Positions 11,692 through 23,740 of a stretch of DNA of 64,000 bases are shown in pieces. The stretch lies in the NCBI GenBank assembly GCA_008694505.1, contig VZDJ01000116.1:21265027-21329026 (forward strand), read 5' to 3'. The notes beneath the pieces were generated by a model that was given only the letters and a program-made list of their open reading frames with translations, was not told where the DNA came from and made no database searches. Origin of the DNA: Cyanoderma ruficeps. Lineage: Eukaryota; Chordata; Aves; Passeriformes; Timaliidae. The position numbers and the translations under genes are program-made. Position 1 is the stretch's first letter; each line of letters starts with the position of its first letter.

Positions 11692-14600
11692 TCTGTCTCA
11701 TCATCACCACTCTCTACTATTTAAAATGAACAATGGTGTCTATTATCTTCATTAACCAAACTGTTTTCAATCAATATGAATCTCTACAGCCATAAGGTAT
11801 TTTATCTGTGCCAGACTGGGATCTGCACTGAAACTTCAGTGGCATTATTCTGTTATTTCCTGACGAAAATGATGCAAATTAAAATCTCTGCTTGCTGATA
11901 CCTCACTCTTATACGTTCATAGTTGTGTGCCTTAAAAAATGTGTTATAGTCCAGTCTAGGAGCAATTTATGGTAGAGATGTTAGCTAAGATCAAAGGCAA
12001 AACTAGATGTTAATGAGTACAAAATACATACCCCATACTTAGGAAAAGACAAGGCCTCTAGGAAGGGAAGGACATAAAACCAGAGTGCACATGTCATTAA
12101 TAATCTGGAAGAACTTGTAATTATGAAAGAGGAAAAAATTAGAGCAACAGGAAGATATTAGAGAGAGACCTGAGGGCCTCTCGGTTGTACATTTTCAAAT
12201 AGAAAATGCAAACTGGAATGAAACAGCAACCACACTGGCCAGATTTGTCACTATTATTCCATTTCTTTGCTGATGTAAACATCAGTAAGACCCGAACAGT
12301 AGCTGGGGGAATTTTATATCCTGATTTTTCATCTCTCTGCTGAATGACTGCATGACACACTGTTCCCAGCTACTAAATTATTTAATGTATCATCTACAAA
12401 CACCTGGAAAATAATTCTTATTTTATTTCAATCCCTTGCATTTTATCCCCTAATCTACTAACAGAGGAAGTAATAAAAGCTGTCATTCCAAATGACTCCT
12501 TCAGATTGTTTGAAATTACTTCAGTAATGTGTTACCTCAAAGCTATTTTTAAATAATCCTTTCTCTCCATCTTGTCCACTACAGGATGTAACAAAAAACT
12601 GTGAAACTAGAAGTGTGTTTAGAGGTTGCACTTCCTAAATAGTTAATTAACTTTTGTTATGGCTAATGGAGGAAAACTCAGAGGAACCATAATGGTCAAT
12701 AAAGCTGTGGTATGTCTTTGTGATCTGGAATGTGCACCGCAGGAGAAAATTATAGTAACGCTCTTCTATAGAATAGGGAAATTGTCTATAGGGCACAGCA
12801 ATCTTTAACAGAGGAAAAAAGGTGCCAGAGAACCCTCAGTGAAATGTCAGCACTGGACTGAGACTTTTGTGTCCAAATTCACAAGGCTTTTCTCTCCAGG
12901 CTTAAAACGCTAAACCAGACGCCACTCAATGAACATGCCAGAAACAGGTTGCCCATGAGATGGGCTACCGAGCCAGGTCCCAGCTCCCAGGCTGTGGGCT
13001 CTGGAGTTAAAACACATTTTGGAAGGACTACAGTGCCCATAAATATGAGTCCACAGGCCAATGATGGCCATGTGCCTTGATGAACATGGCACTGGGTTTG
13101 GGGAGAGGTCTTCCCTCTGCCTGTGAGTGTTTTCTGCCTGGGGCAACATCCTCACAGCTCTGCCAGCCACTGGGGCAGCATGAGAATCCCTGAAGCCACT
13201 TTGGACACACTTGGCTGTGTTTCTGAAAGGCCCAAAGGCTTGTGCTAGTGCAGATGATTCTCCTGAAGTGAGACAGGGAGCAGCTCTGCCCGGCTCCCTT
13301 CCCCAGCTGTGTGCTGGGGCTGGTGAGCCAGCAAGGGCCAGCCATGGACTAGAGGTAGAAATGGTGGTATTTCAGCCAAAATCAGTAAGGGATGTGTTCC
13401 CACAGCATGCAATGTCTCTGAAACCTGCAGCAGCCACATTTGACAATGGCTGCTTGTATTCAAAAGTGTCTTTAATCAGCAAGCCCAATCAATTGGCTGC
13501 TCTAAAGCACCACACCAATTTCAGTCACAGGTGAGCTGCTGCTTTGCATACTGGGAAGAGGAAATCTCATGCTGCTCACTGGAAAATTCAGAGGGTGAAC
13601 ATTTGCAGAGGATGACAGCAGCTAGGAAGTTTGTCTACTGGCTAGCAGCAAACTGCATGTCTGCACACCCCTCTATGTCACTGTCATCTGCCAAAACACA
13701 GCAGCTCACCCGTGGCCATCTGCACTTTACAGAAAGGAGAGGGGACACAGCCAAGAGCTCATCCGTGCTAGCAGGGACAGAAACACTTCTGCAAGGATGC
13801 CTTGTCCCCTTCCTCAGTCACATTAACAGCACAAAGCCATGGTACTCTAATTTCTTACTTGACAGCTTTCAGCTCCTGTCTGAGGCTGCTAAAGGAACAT
13901 CTCTGTGACAAGCATTGAGTTTCAGCCCAGAAAGGAATATAAAAAGACATCTCTGTCAAAACAGTGGCCTGGTTTGTCAAACCTGCCAGCCTGATGCAAA
14001 CACTCCAAAATCTATACAATCTGACCCACATATGGTAACAACCTAAATTCAGAGTTATCCACCACTAATAAAGCATAACAAAGTTAGTGATAAATAGGGA
14101 GGTGAAGTGATGATTGAATTCTTAGAAACTTGGATATCTACTTAAAAGCAAGTATTTTTGAAAATGTTGGCTTACGTTGATATGGTAACCATCAGTGCTC
14201 TGAATTCTTCTGACTCTCTTGCAGCCCCACCATTGATTTTGAAGCCTGTCTGTTGTAGTAACACAGACCTCAGGCAGAAGATCACAGCCTTGTTCATCCA
14301 AGCTCACAATGGAAGTTTGTACTGGGGTAGAGAAATGCAACAACTCCCATCATTACACAGATTACAGCAGTTTTCAGATCAAAGCAGCAACTCATCATCC
14401 AGCCCTCTCTTGCTTTTCCCTTAATTCCATGCCATGCACTGCCAGTGCTTTACCTTCCTGCAGCTGTGGCACAGGTCTGATCCCACGGTGCATCCATTTC
14501 ATTTAACAAAAGAGCAGAAAATTACCTTGGCAAAAAGCAAAGCCCTCGGTTGGGTCAGAGAGGCAAATTGGCTCCCCATGCAAGCAGATGAGTGCCACAG

Positions 14601-17600
14601 CCAAGGAAGGAGGGAGAGGGATCTCACTCTTTCATTTCAGTGGGCTGTGACCAGCTCAGCTGCCTCCTGCATCCCGAGCCTCACTGCAGGCACAAGAGCA
14701 AAGAGCCCATCCTGCCTCTGAAGACATCAGTGCTGACAAGGATGACATGAGAGGGATTAGGGAAAACAATATTTGTAGGGGAGTAATTTGCCTGTAATCA
14801 CACAACCATTCGATGACAGAGCTGTTTACCAAGACCCCTCAGACAGCAGTGTTTGAACAAAGCTATTACCACCACCATCACATTTATTTTAACTTTTTTG
14901 AGAGTTTTTTTTTCTGTCCACAGTCAGCCTTTCTCTTTAAAACAGCTTCTTCTTGATCAGCTGGAGCGTGGTCCAAACACATTGACTACATCATAAATCA
15001 CACGCAAAAACCTGCCAGAGGCCAAATGTGAGAAAACACATAGAATGAAAACTACAAATGAAACACTGAAAAATAAGAGCCATAGAGAAACAGAAAGCAA
15101 TTTCTTTTAGTGTGAAAATCACACTACCATATTTTTAAATTCACAGTGGAAATAGTTTTCAGCAGTCAAAGTGAGGGAGATGGGATCTGTGTGGAAGGGA
15201 AGTAAATCAGCCCCACAGAAATGTGTGTGCTATTCTTCAAAATGCAGGAAATTTGAAAGGTGGGCCTGAAACCCCCACATAAGTTGATTTCAATGAATAT
15301 TTGCAACTATTGCTCAAGTGAAAAAAATCCACAGAATAAAATGCAGATGTTTTCCAATTGCCAAACTTTTAAAACATTTTAATAATAATCTTCTAACTAT
15401 AAGAAAATAAATTAAGCATATTCCTGGCCCACCTAAGAAAAAAAATGTTATAAGGCTCAAACTTCATAAATCTGTGGCACTGGTGAAAAGCATTATTTTG
15501 CCCTTGGGCTACTAATGAGTGGCTAGGTTTACCAGCATTTGAAAGAGTATTAGACATTTATATGGCTAATGAGAGCATTCATGGTTACGTAAGAAGGGAT
15601 AAATAAAATTAAGGCTATAAGCCTTCATCCTTCAGGGCTAAGGAAAAAAATTCTTTGGTGGTAAACTATTCCATGAAGACCTGAGGTAAAATCCTGGCCT
15701 TGTTAAAGTTAGGGCTCTTCTAAAATAGCTGTGGTTTTACCTCAACCTTGCTTAATTATGCAGCTTTCCCTGACTTCATTAGACTATTCATCATCTGCAG
15801 AGCTGCTTATTCTTTTTCACAGCACCTGAAAACAACCAGCTACAGATAAGCAGCTGGTATGATTTGATGTATAAACTGTAATGACAATTTCTGTATTCCT
15901 TTCATGTCTATTTTAGAGAGCTGAAATTAAATATTAGATCTGATTAGGAACAGACAGGCTGCTATTTTGACTGGCCCTAGGACTATTAAAGTCCTTGGTA
16001 TGAGGCAAGAGCACAGTACATGCCCATCACACCATGCTCCCACTCCCAAGGAGCAGCACGAGGTGTTGAGTTATTCATGGGGAAACTGCTCCAGCGCCAG
16101 CCTGAATTCCTTTGCATCACCATCCAGGATCCGTGAAATGCCCCAGCATTTGTCATTAGTCCTGACCGGCATCTTGCAAGCAGGTTCTTACTTGCAGGAC
16201 CCTCCAAGTGAGCTGTCCCAGTTCCCACTCTCTTTTCCACCTGTCAGCTGTTCCCCAGGGCACAGACAAGCACCGAACCCACTCCGTCCTCCTCTGTTTT
16301 CCCGTTTCTCTACCTTCTTGGGCCTCTCACAGACGCACACATCTCCCTGCTGTTTCTCCCCCAGCAGCTCTGCCTCCAGCCGGTTGTTTTATTTCCTCTA
16401 CCCGTGTGGCAGACACACAGTAGAACATTACAGGGTTTCCAAAGGGTGGCTCTCCCATAAAAGCCTCGGTTTGAGCTGGCAGCTCTGCAGGATAGACCCA
16501 GGCAGGGCTCTGGTAACTGGAATGCAGAGCCAGATGCTGGAGCTTTCCTGCTTGTCTTGGTAGCGTATCCAGCAGCCTACAGAACTCATCGTGATTACTC
16601 ACTGCATTGTGACGGGATTTGGGATTACTCTTTTGATGTTTGCCAGCATGAGCCAGGACCACAATACTCCTTTAACACCACGATGAAGCATGATTCCAAG
16701 GGTGTTTAAATGCTGGAGAGTAACACTGTCCCAGTGCTGCTGATGGCAGCATCCCCTCCCTGTAGCCATCCACCTTTTCATGCCTCATGTATGGGGTATT
16801 CTCCCTAGTAAAGTACTAAGATGATTGAATATTAGAGAACAAAAGTGATGGGTTGAATTAAAGCCATTTCTTTCTTCCCTCATGCGCTTAAGCCCCTCAG
16901 TTCCCTCTGCAGAAGTAGAGAGAACTCCAGTTGGCAGATAGAGTATTTAGCATAGAGCAAGAGGTGAGACAGAAAAAAAACATTATGCACCTGCTGCTTG
17001 AACTTCTCCATAAAAAAAAGTTAGGAAACTTGTGAACATAGTGAAAATACTTATAAACCCTGTATAACAGGAGCCCTGAGACTGGTCAGTCTATTACTGA
17101 CTAACTTCTTCCAAGAATCTTGCAGCACAAATTGTTAAGGGGTAATTCTCAAAGGCTATTAAAGAAATAGGTGCTCATTACACTTGATTTTCAAAGGAAT
17201 TTCAGTGTAAAATCCCCTCCAGCTCTAGAAAATCTGGGCTCAGTGTTAGTGAGCCTTATTTTCTGTTCTTTGAAACTGAACTTATTACCTAGCTTCCTAA
17301 AGACTTTGTGTGACCAACTTGAGTTTTGCAGAAAGATGAAGCAAAACCTTTCTTTCCCTTCTGGATGTTCAGCTTGAGACCCAGAGATTTAACAACAAGG
17401 TACCTTTGTATCTCCTCATGCCTTTGTCCCAGATACATTGGAGCTATCCTGCGCATATATTGCTGAATATTCCTCAGACACACACAGAGACTCATGCATC
17501 CATTGACTGTGACTGGCTTTAGAGGTGATATCAGAGAGCTGATATTCCCCTCTTGGCTGGAAAAGGCCAGGGTGAAGCAGCCTGCCAGCCAATTGAAGAG

Positions 17601-17632
17601 ATATCACCACAGCCGGCCAAGACTGAGCCAAG
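11692..17632. other. Unique DNA with two GC-richer patches, no gene recognised
   Basis: The GC-richer patches at about 12900-13400 and 15970-16560 produce long open frames on both strands. The longest in the window is 15967-16563 (+, 198 codons). It is rich in Ser, Pro, Leu and His, has no motif and is overlapped by opposite frames, so it is not called as a gene. Confidence 0.55.
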
Positions 17633-17755
17633 AGCAGAACCCCACCAGCTTTATGGACAAAATGTAATTCCTTGAATGGGGAAGAAAACAACAGCAGAAC
17701 CACACCAGCTTTATGGACAAAATTTAATTTGTCCAATTCCTTGAGTGGGGAAGAT
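17633..17755. repeat. Tandem duplication, two copies at 60-bp period
   Basis: AGCAGAACCCCACCAGC at 17633 recurs as AGCAGAACCACACCAGC at 17693. The similarity runs through TTTATGGACAAAAT to TGGGGAAGA (copy 1 to about 17686, copy 2 to about 17755). The copies differ by a few substitutions and by a 9-base insertion in copy 2. Copy 2 then contains TGGACAAA (17714-17721) and its exact complement TTTGTCCA (17728-17735). Confidence 0.9.
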
Positions 17756-19085
17756 AATTGCTCTAACTCACAAAGTCAGTTTATACTCCCCTCATTTCCA
17801 GTGGTATGAAGTGTCTGTTCCTTCAAATATGTTGTACAGGCAACTAGGAAAAAAAAAACCAAAAACAACAACAAAAAAAATCCCCGATGAATCAGCACAA
17901 GAAACTTTCCCAAACTGAGGCAGCATTGCCACTCTAGGGAGAAAACCTTACAGCTTGTGAAGTTCTTTTAGGTGGGGAAGTTAAAAGACCTTTTATCACT
18001 ATTCCCCATGCCCTAGCATGGGTATGAGGTTACACAGTTAAATCAGCATTCTGTTTTGGATCTCCAGTTGTTCAAACTCAGAGAGGTTAGATCTTTGTCC
18101 ATTGATGTCAGGACACGGGGGTCTCAGTCAAAGCTCATCTGCAATGTCACACGGGTTTACAGAAATTGGTATCAAACATCCTAACACAATCTTGCCGTAA
18201 CAGCTGGGGATCGAGCTCCCAGGAGGGTGTGGTGAATCACAGCCCTACTCTTTGTACCTGGATGGCCCTAATTTATCTGCAAGTCTCTCAGTTGTTCAAA
18301 AGGATGCCCTTGGATGGGATTATAAAGACTTCTTTTTCACCCCAGGCAGGGAAATATTTCAGTTCTTCAACTTGTTTTGTACACAGTGCAAATTTCTAAA
18401 GGTGTGGCAGTGACCTAGCACTAGCCTATGCCTTCTCTTCAAATTAGTTTTGAAAAAAGAGAAGAAAATACTAAAAACTGAACATATAATTCACTGTTTG
18501 TTGTCAGAAAGTATAGTGTCTTCTTTGACAAGTCTAAAGCTCCTGTACTTTTATCTCCACTGTCTTCATCTTCCTGTGTCATCTGGGGCAAAGAAAGAAG
18601 CCAAATAGTCAACAATGAAAGAAACTGATGTTTATTCACCTTCCACCTTTTTTTTGTTTGTTTTTAATCATCAATAGCAGTATGATTGATTCCTGCAGAA
18701 AGGTAGAACACTGTGTCTGACTTGGAATAATTCCCATAAACTTCATCTGTTCAAATGCTAACTGCACCGAGAGTCAAATATGAAGCTGATCCATCTCTTG
18801 CTTTCCCTCTAATTGCTTCAGGGTCCTTCTGTCCTTTCTTCTTTCCCCCATCCTATCAATTATCCCATGAAAAACACTTTGCCACTGCTATGAAGGAATT
18901 TCGCATCGTGTCACCTCACTGTGCCATCGTGGAGCACCAGCCCCATCTGGGGACAGCAGAGCACTGTGCTGTGTCCCCTCACCTCAGCACAACCTCGCTG
19001 CTGGTTTGTCTCTCTGAGCAGACCAGCCCCACACAAGGAGGGTGGCACCTGCACAGGCCACTGTCCTGGCAAAGCTCTCCAGGTG
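17756..19085. other. Unique DNA, no gene recognised
   Basis: There is an A-rich, simple-sequence-like tract at about 17850-17880. From about 18900 the DNA becomes GC-richer. It would serve as the 5' region of the exon candidate that follows, if that is real, but no TATA box or CpG island was identified. Confidence 0.5.
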
Positions 19086-19150
19086 ATGTTCCTTGCTGGA
19101 TGTCTTTTGCTGTTGGCTGTGAGCTGGGCAAAGCAGAACTGTTATCACAG
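19086..19150 (+). CDS. Possible first coding exon of a secreted protein (hypothetical)
   Basis: An ATG with a purine at -3 opens a reading frame MFLAGCLLLLAVSWA followed by KQNCYH. This has the form of an eukaryotic signal peptide: a short start, a hydrophobic core of about 12 residues, and a small residue before a possible cleavage site after SWA. The frame runs straight into CACAG|GTAAGC, a very good splice donor (GT at 19151-19152). Past the donor the frame stops at once, within the GTAA itself, which fits an exon end. No matching downstream exon was found and the protein family is not recognised. A chance hydrophobic frame next to a chance donor remains quite possible. Confidence 0.25.
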
Positions 19151-22100
19151 GTAAGCAAGGACCACAAAGCTGAAACAAACAATGAAAAAACACTCTTTGT
19201 CTACTGCTGTGGTTTTTTTTACCGATTAATAGTCCAAAATTAGATTAAACTAAAATCCCTGCTATCAAAGCTATCTTTTTTTCATAATCTTCGTGTACCT
19301 TCTCAGAAAAAGATGAGATTTAGGTCCTGTGTGGAACCAGTGTGCTCTTAAATGAAGACAATTAGGGATGGAAAATCACAAAGGTATTATCTAAAATCTA
19401 TTTGTCCAATATCTTATTGATCGGTGTTTTGTTAAGTACTCATTAGAATACTGAAATAGTGTGGAAAATATTTGGTTACCTAGAAAGGTACTGTCACATA
19501 GAGATGTATAATATACATGAGTCCAGCAAAAATCCTTTGGAGATAAACAAGATACCAAAATCATTCAGTAGCACCCAAACCAAGAGGAAGTAAGGCTGAA
19601 TTGTTCTTCCTCACCAAAGACTTCCTGTGTGTGAACAAAAGAATCCAGCTTCTGGCCAAAAAAAATGGGTCATTTTTCCAATGAAAAATTTGTTTTGGAT
19701 TGCTAGAGACTTTTCAGCTAAACACTAAATCAGATTAACCAGTTCAACAATTAATTACTTTTTGCCTAATTCAAATATTCAAAAAATACATTGTTAAGTG
19801 ATCTGTTATATAACTTGCAGACTGTTCAGACAGCTCAAATAGGCTTTATTAGTGTGCCATGAATAAGTATTTTTAATTTTTTTAAAATATCTAAAGAAGT
19901 AGATCTAGATAAATCTAAAGATTGAGTTTTATGAAAGTCGTGCAGCCTAACTTTTCTTGAAACTATAGGGCACAAAGGTCTCGGTTATATTTGCGTTTAA
20001 ATTCTGCTTCCTGAGGGGCATTTTAAGACACCTGGTTGTACATATAAGAAGACAAAACCAAAAACTTATATCTGAAAAAACTACCTTGGAATCATGCTAA
20101 CTTATGAGAGATCTCAAACATGCTAAATTTTCTATATTAAATATAAATTCCTCTTTTTTTTCTTCTTCAACTTGGCAAAAGGGTAATCTAAATTTATTTA
20201 TTTAAATCTTATTTTTCAGGAATTTCAGTTAGAAGGTGAGCATAGCTGTTCACTGCAAACATGGCTTCTTTTGGGTCTAGCACAAGATTTCCAGCTAGGG
20301 AGGAGCCCTACCATTTCCCCTAACTGAAACACACTTTCATTCTGTTTCTAAAGAGATTTTCTGCAGACAGCAACATCCTAAAGCAGCAAAGCGCGTTTGA
20401 ACGTGCAGCTTCTAACCTGAATGGAACACGACATGTGCTTCTATCCAAGTGCAGCTTTCAGTGGTTACAAACTTTACACGAAGCACACTGACAGAAGCAC
20501 TTGCCCAAAGTGAAGTCTGTATTTACAGTTTCCTAAACATCTGAACTTCTGCCACTACTATCCCCAAGGACTCTTATAATATGGTCTGAAAAGGAGATTT
20601 TCATTAGAATGTACACCACGTGCAGCTTCTCCTCAGGAGCTGCTTACAAATTAGATGTAGCAGGGACTGTCTCTGACCTTCAGTTAATTATTTGATACGA
20701 CTACTGAATTTCAAGAACTCCAGGGGCTATCTTTTAGAAAACACTTGTTGAATATCTGAGGAGCAGCAAATGACACAAGGTCATCCATTTAAGAGGATAG
20801 CACCAGCATCCCGTGCTGAGGACTGCAAAGCAAACCTCAGAATCACCAGGCAGAAGGAAGAACAAGCAAGTCACAGGGAAGGGGGAATATTTCGCATTTT
20901 TCAGAAAGTTCCATGGCACAAACTTAAACAGATCATTAAAGATTTCCTTCACAGGGATCCTGACTTAAATTCTGTTGACTTTCCCTCTGGATCAACATAG
21001 CAGAGAGAGTTCAGTGAAGTGAGAACTTTTCTGAGCACTGTAACTGTAGAAATAATTTTATTTTTGGGCACATCTCACCTGGGTTCCTGCTTCTGAATGT
21101 GGTTTGCTTTGCTTGATCCATCCTAATGCAAACTGACAAACAGGGTAGTATTAATATGAGCAACAATTTCATCACATCCTCCTGGATGGGCAACCACCTT
21201 AAAGTACACACAGGAGATACAGCCTTGTTATAAACCTTGAGGGAACTCAGATAATTGAAACTTTTATGGTAATATGAGCCAAGATAACAAAAGTACATTA
21301 TTTTACTCCATTGACTTTTATTTGGCCAACCATATACTTCTAATTTGCCTTTTTAAAGGTATCCTAAACTTATTATTTGCTCTTATTTATTCCCTATAAT
21401 ATGGGAATATGAAAAAAAGAAACCATCAAGCCAACAAAACCCAGGTATGCAATGTTATAGTCAGCTGAAGAAAGTCCCAAAGAATTAACTGTGTGCCAGG
21501 AAATGCAACTGGAGGGGACGAAGCCCTGTGCTTGGCAAGGAAATATGAGTCTCTAAAGACATCCTTACTACACTGAGGTACCTACACATCCTTCCAAGAT
21601 GGACGTGTGGTAGATTTGTGGGGAAATGAGACTGGCCAGGAAGATTGGAAAAAAGTTTGGAAAGAAATGCAGTCCTGTCATGTACAAATATGCTGCACAA
21701 AAGAACAACACAGAACAGCCACACAGCTCTCTCATCTAACTCTATCAAAAAAAACCAAAAAAAACCCCCACCAAAAAAACCAAAACAAAAATGGTTTAAC
21801 TTACAATACTAAGTAGATCCCCTGAGGATAAATTGGTTTTTTGCGAGATATGGGACTTCAGGTGATGTCTCTTAGAGGATGTTAAGTTCACAGCAATATT
21901 TTGTTGGAGGGGAGATGTCCAAACAGATCCATCTCCATCATCTCAAGCACTTTCTCCTGCTATTTGTCACCTGACCTACTGTTCCATCAGCAGTTTGTCA
22001 CCCTCATCCTCAAGCCTCAGCACCTCATCCCCTCCAGCACTCCAACTCTCAGTGACAACAGACCAGGACCTTGGGTTTTGAAACAAACAATTGGAGTGAC

Positions 22101-23251
22101 TTTTTTGGCAATGACTAGAGTCATATCAGAGGGGAAAATTAAAACAAGATTTCAGGGCAACTTTTCCCATTTTCTGCTGAGCAAAATTTCCTCAACCACA
22201 GGTGTCAGCCTCTCACAGTAGCATCAAAATAGCTTAATTTTGACTTAAGTCTTGCTTTGTCTTGTGCCTGAACTTTCTCAACACCAGGATCAAGAGATAG
22301 AAAAATTTACAATTTTTCAATTTACAAATTTTACTGAAGTTCACAGTGCTCAGACCCCTATCAGAAATCAGAACCCGCATTCAGCTTTTAAGAATAACAG
22401 TGGAGACACCCCTGTTTTCATGATTGCAGTCTAGCAGAAAGAGCAGGAAGTATCTCCAGACTCTGTAGTGTATGGACCAGCTCTCCAGGACAGACACTGC
22501 CTTTTCTGATCAAATCCAATTTATCACTGCTCTGCTGTGTTCCAAAAAATAAACATTAACCAATCTTTTACATATTCAGCCTTACCTCTGAGACATCGTA
22601 TAGAAGAGCCAGTATATTCAATCACACACATTAAGCACAAAATGACAAAAGATTAATGAATAGAAAAGAAATGACAGGAAAGCATTTGGGGGGTGGGGGG
22701 CAGACATTGACACCGAGACTGTCACAACTGAATAATAGATTTGATTGCTTAACATCTCAAATAAATCCTTGTGGTAGTTTCAAAAACCTCAAATCACTTT
22801 CAAGCTCTGACACAAACTGCAGTGAAATCAATAGGAAGACATTTAGTGCTTAGGAAAGTTAACAGATCAGAGCACACAGAAGACACAAAAATTTGATTTT
22901 GCCTGAGGCTGTGCAAATTTTTTTACTCCATTTTTACTCCCTAGTGCTAATACATGCGTTGGTACACAAAGAACTAATGCACTTAGTTTTACAGATTATT
23001 ACTGAAATTTTCTGCAGTGATGCCTGCAGTTCCAGACAAAATTATTTATGTCTCAAATATTTTAATTCTTTTTTCTTCTCAGCAGATATAGTTACTTTTC
23101 ATTCTTGTTTGGTTTTTTTCCTGGATTGAACAACTACCCAAAATATAAAACCAGAATTGTGTGGTGAAGAAGATATACTATACTACACTACTTCAAGCAA
23201 ATAGAAAAAATAAGCCTGTTACAACACTAACTGACTAACAGCAAGATTTCT
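19151..23251. other. Unique AT-rich DNA, no gene recognised
   Basis: There is an A-rich simple tract at about 21748-21790 and a G run near 22687-22700. The open frames are short and lack motifs. If the exon at 19086 is real, this would start as its first intron. Confidence 0.55.
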
Positions 23252-23740
23252 TTTATTAGCTGACATTTCCTGACTAGAAACAACAGAGAAGAAAAGAGAT
23301 TTAGTTGAAATCCACAAGGTCGAAGTCTGTTCTCGTGGTGCACATTCAGCAGCTTGGATACAGAAGCCACACAGGTATTTTCATTTGGCAGCGAATCCTT
23401 GTTATACAGACCTGTCCTTCTGCCAGCCCGTTGACTCAGGATCAACAAACCCACAAAATCTGCCTCCCTGCTTTGGATGTGAATGTCTTTGTATGGTCTA
23501 CAACGTCTCAGATCTTAATGTCATGGTGTCTCAGCCACGGTTGTTTGGTTAATTGAAAATCTTTTAGTTTGTAGGTAACAAACCCCGTGTTTCGTGCAGC
23601 TCCTTCAGACACTCCCTCATCTTCTCCAGATTCTTGGGCTTAAAGGGAAGCCACAACTGGATGGCTCCAAAGTCTGGCTTAGCATTCTGCTCCATTCTCA
23701 TTCCACATGCAAAATTATTTGTTTTACGCTTAAAACATTT
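23252..23740 (-). CDS. Coding-like stretch, possible last exon with stop and polyA signal (hypothetical)
   Basis: On the minus strand, a candidate splice acceptor TATTTTGTACAG lies just upstream of 23740. From there an open frame of 58 codons runs to a TAA at 23564-23566. The middle reads KPDFGAIQLWLPFKPKN then LEKMRECLKELHE. It is rich in charged residues with codons such as GAG, AAG and CTG, unlike the Ser/Leu/Phe-rich chance frames elsewhere. Beyond the stop, about 300 bp leads to AATAAA (23252-23257), so the arrangement fits a terminal exon with a short 3' UTR. The pyrimidine tract of the acceptor is weak. I do not recognise the protein. Other readings are a fragment of a processed pseudogene, or chance. 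The coding part is 23564-23740; the rest would be UTR. Confidence 0.25.

Noticed and set aside
15967..16563. Longest open frame in the window, 198 codons on the plus strand
   Set aside because: It is Ser/Pro/Leu-rich, lacks any motif, lies in a GC-richer patch and is overlapped by long frames on the other strand, which is how chance frames behave.
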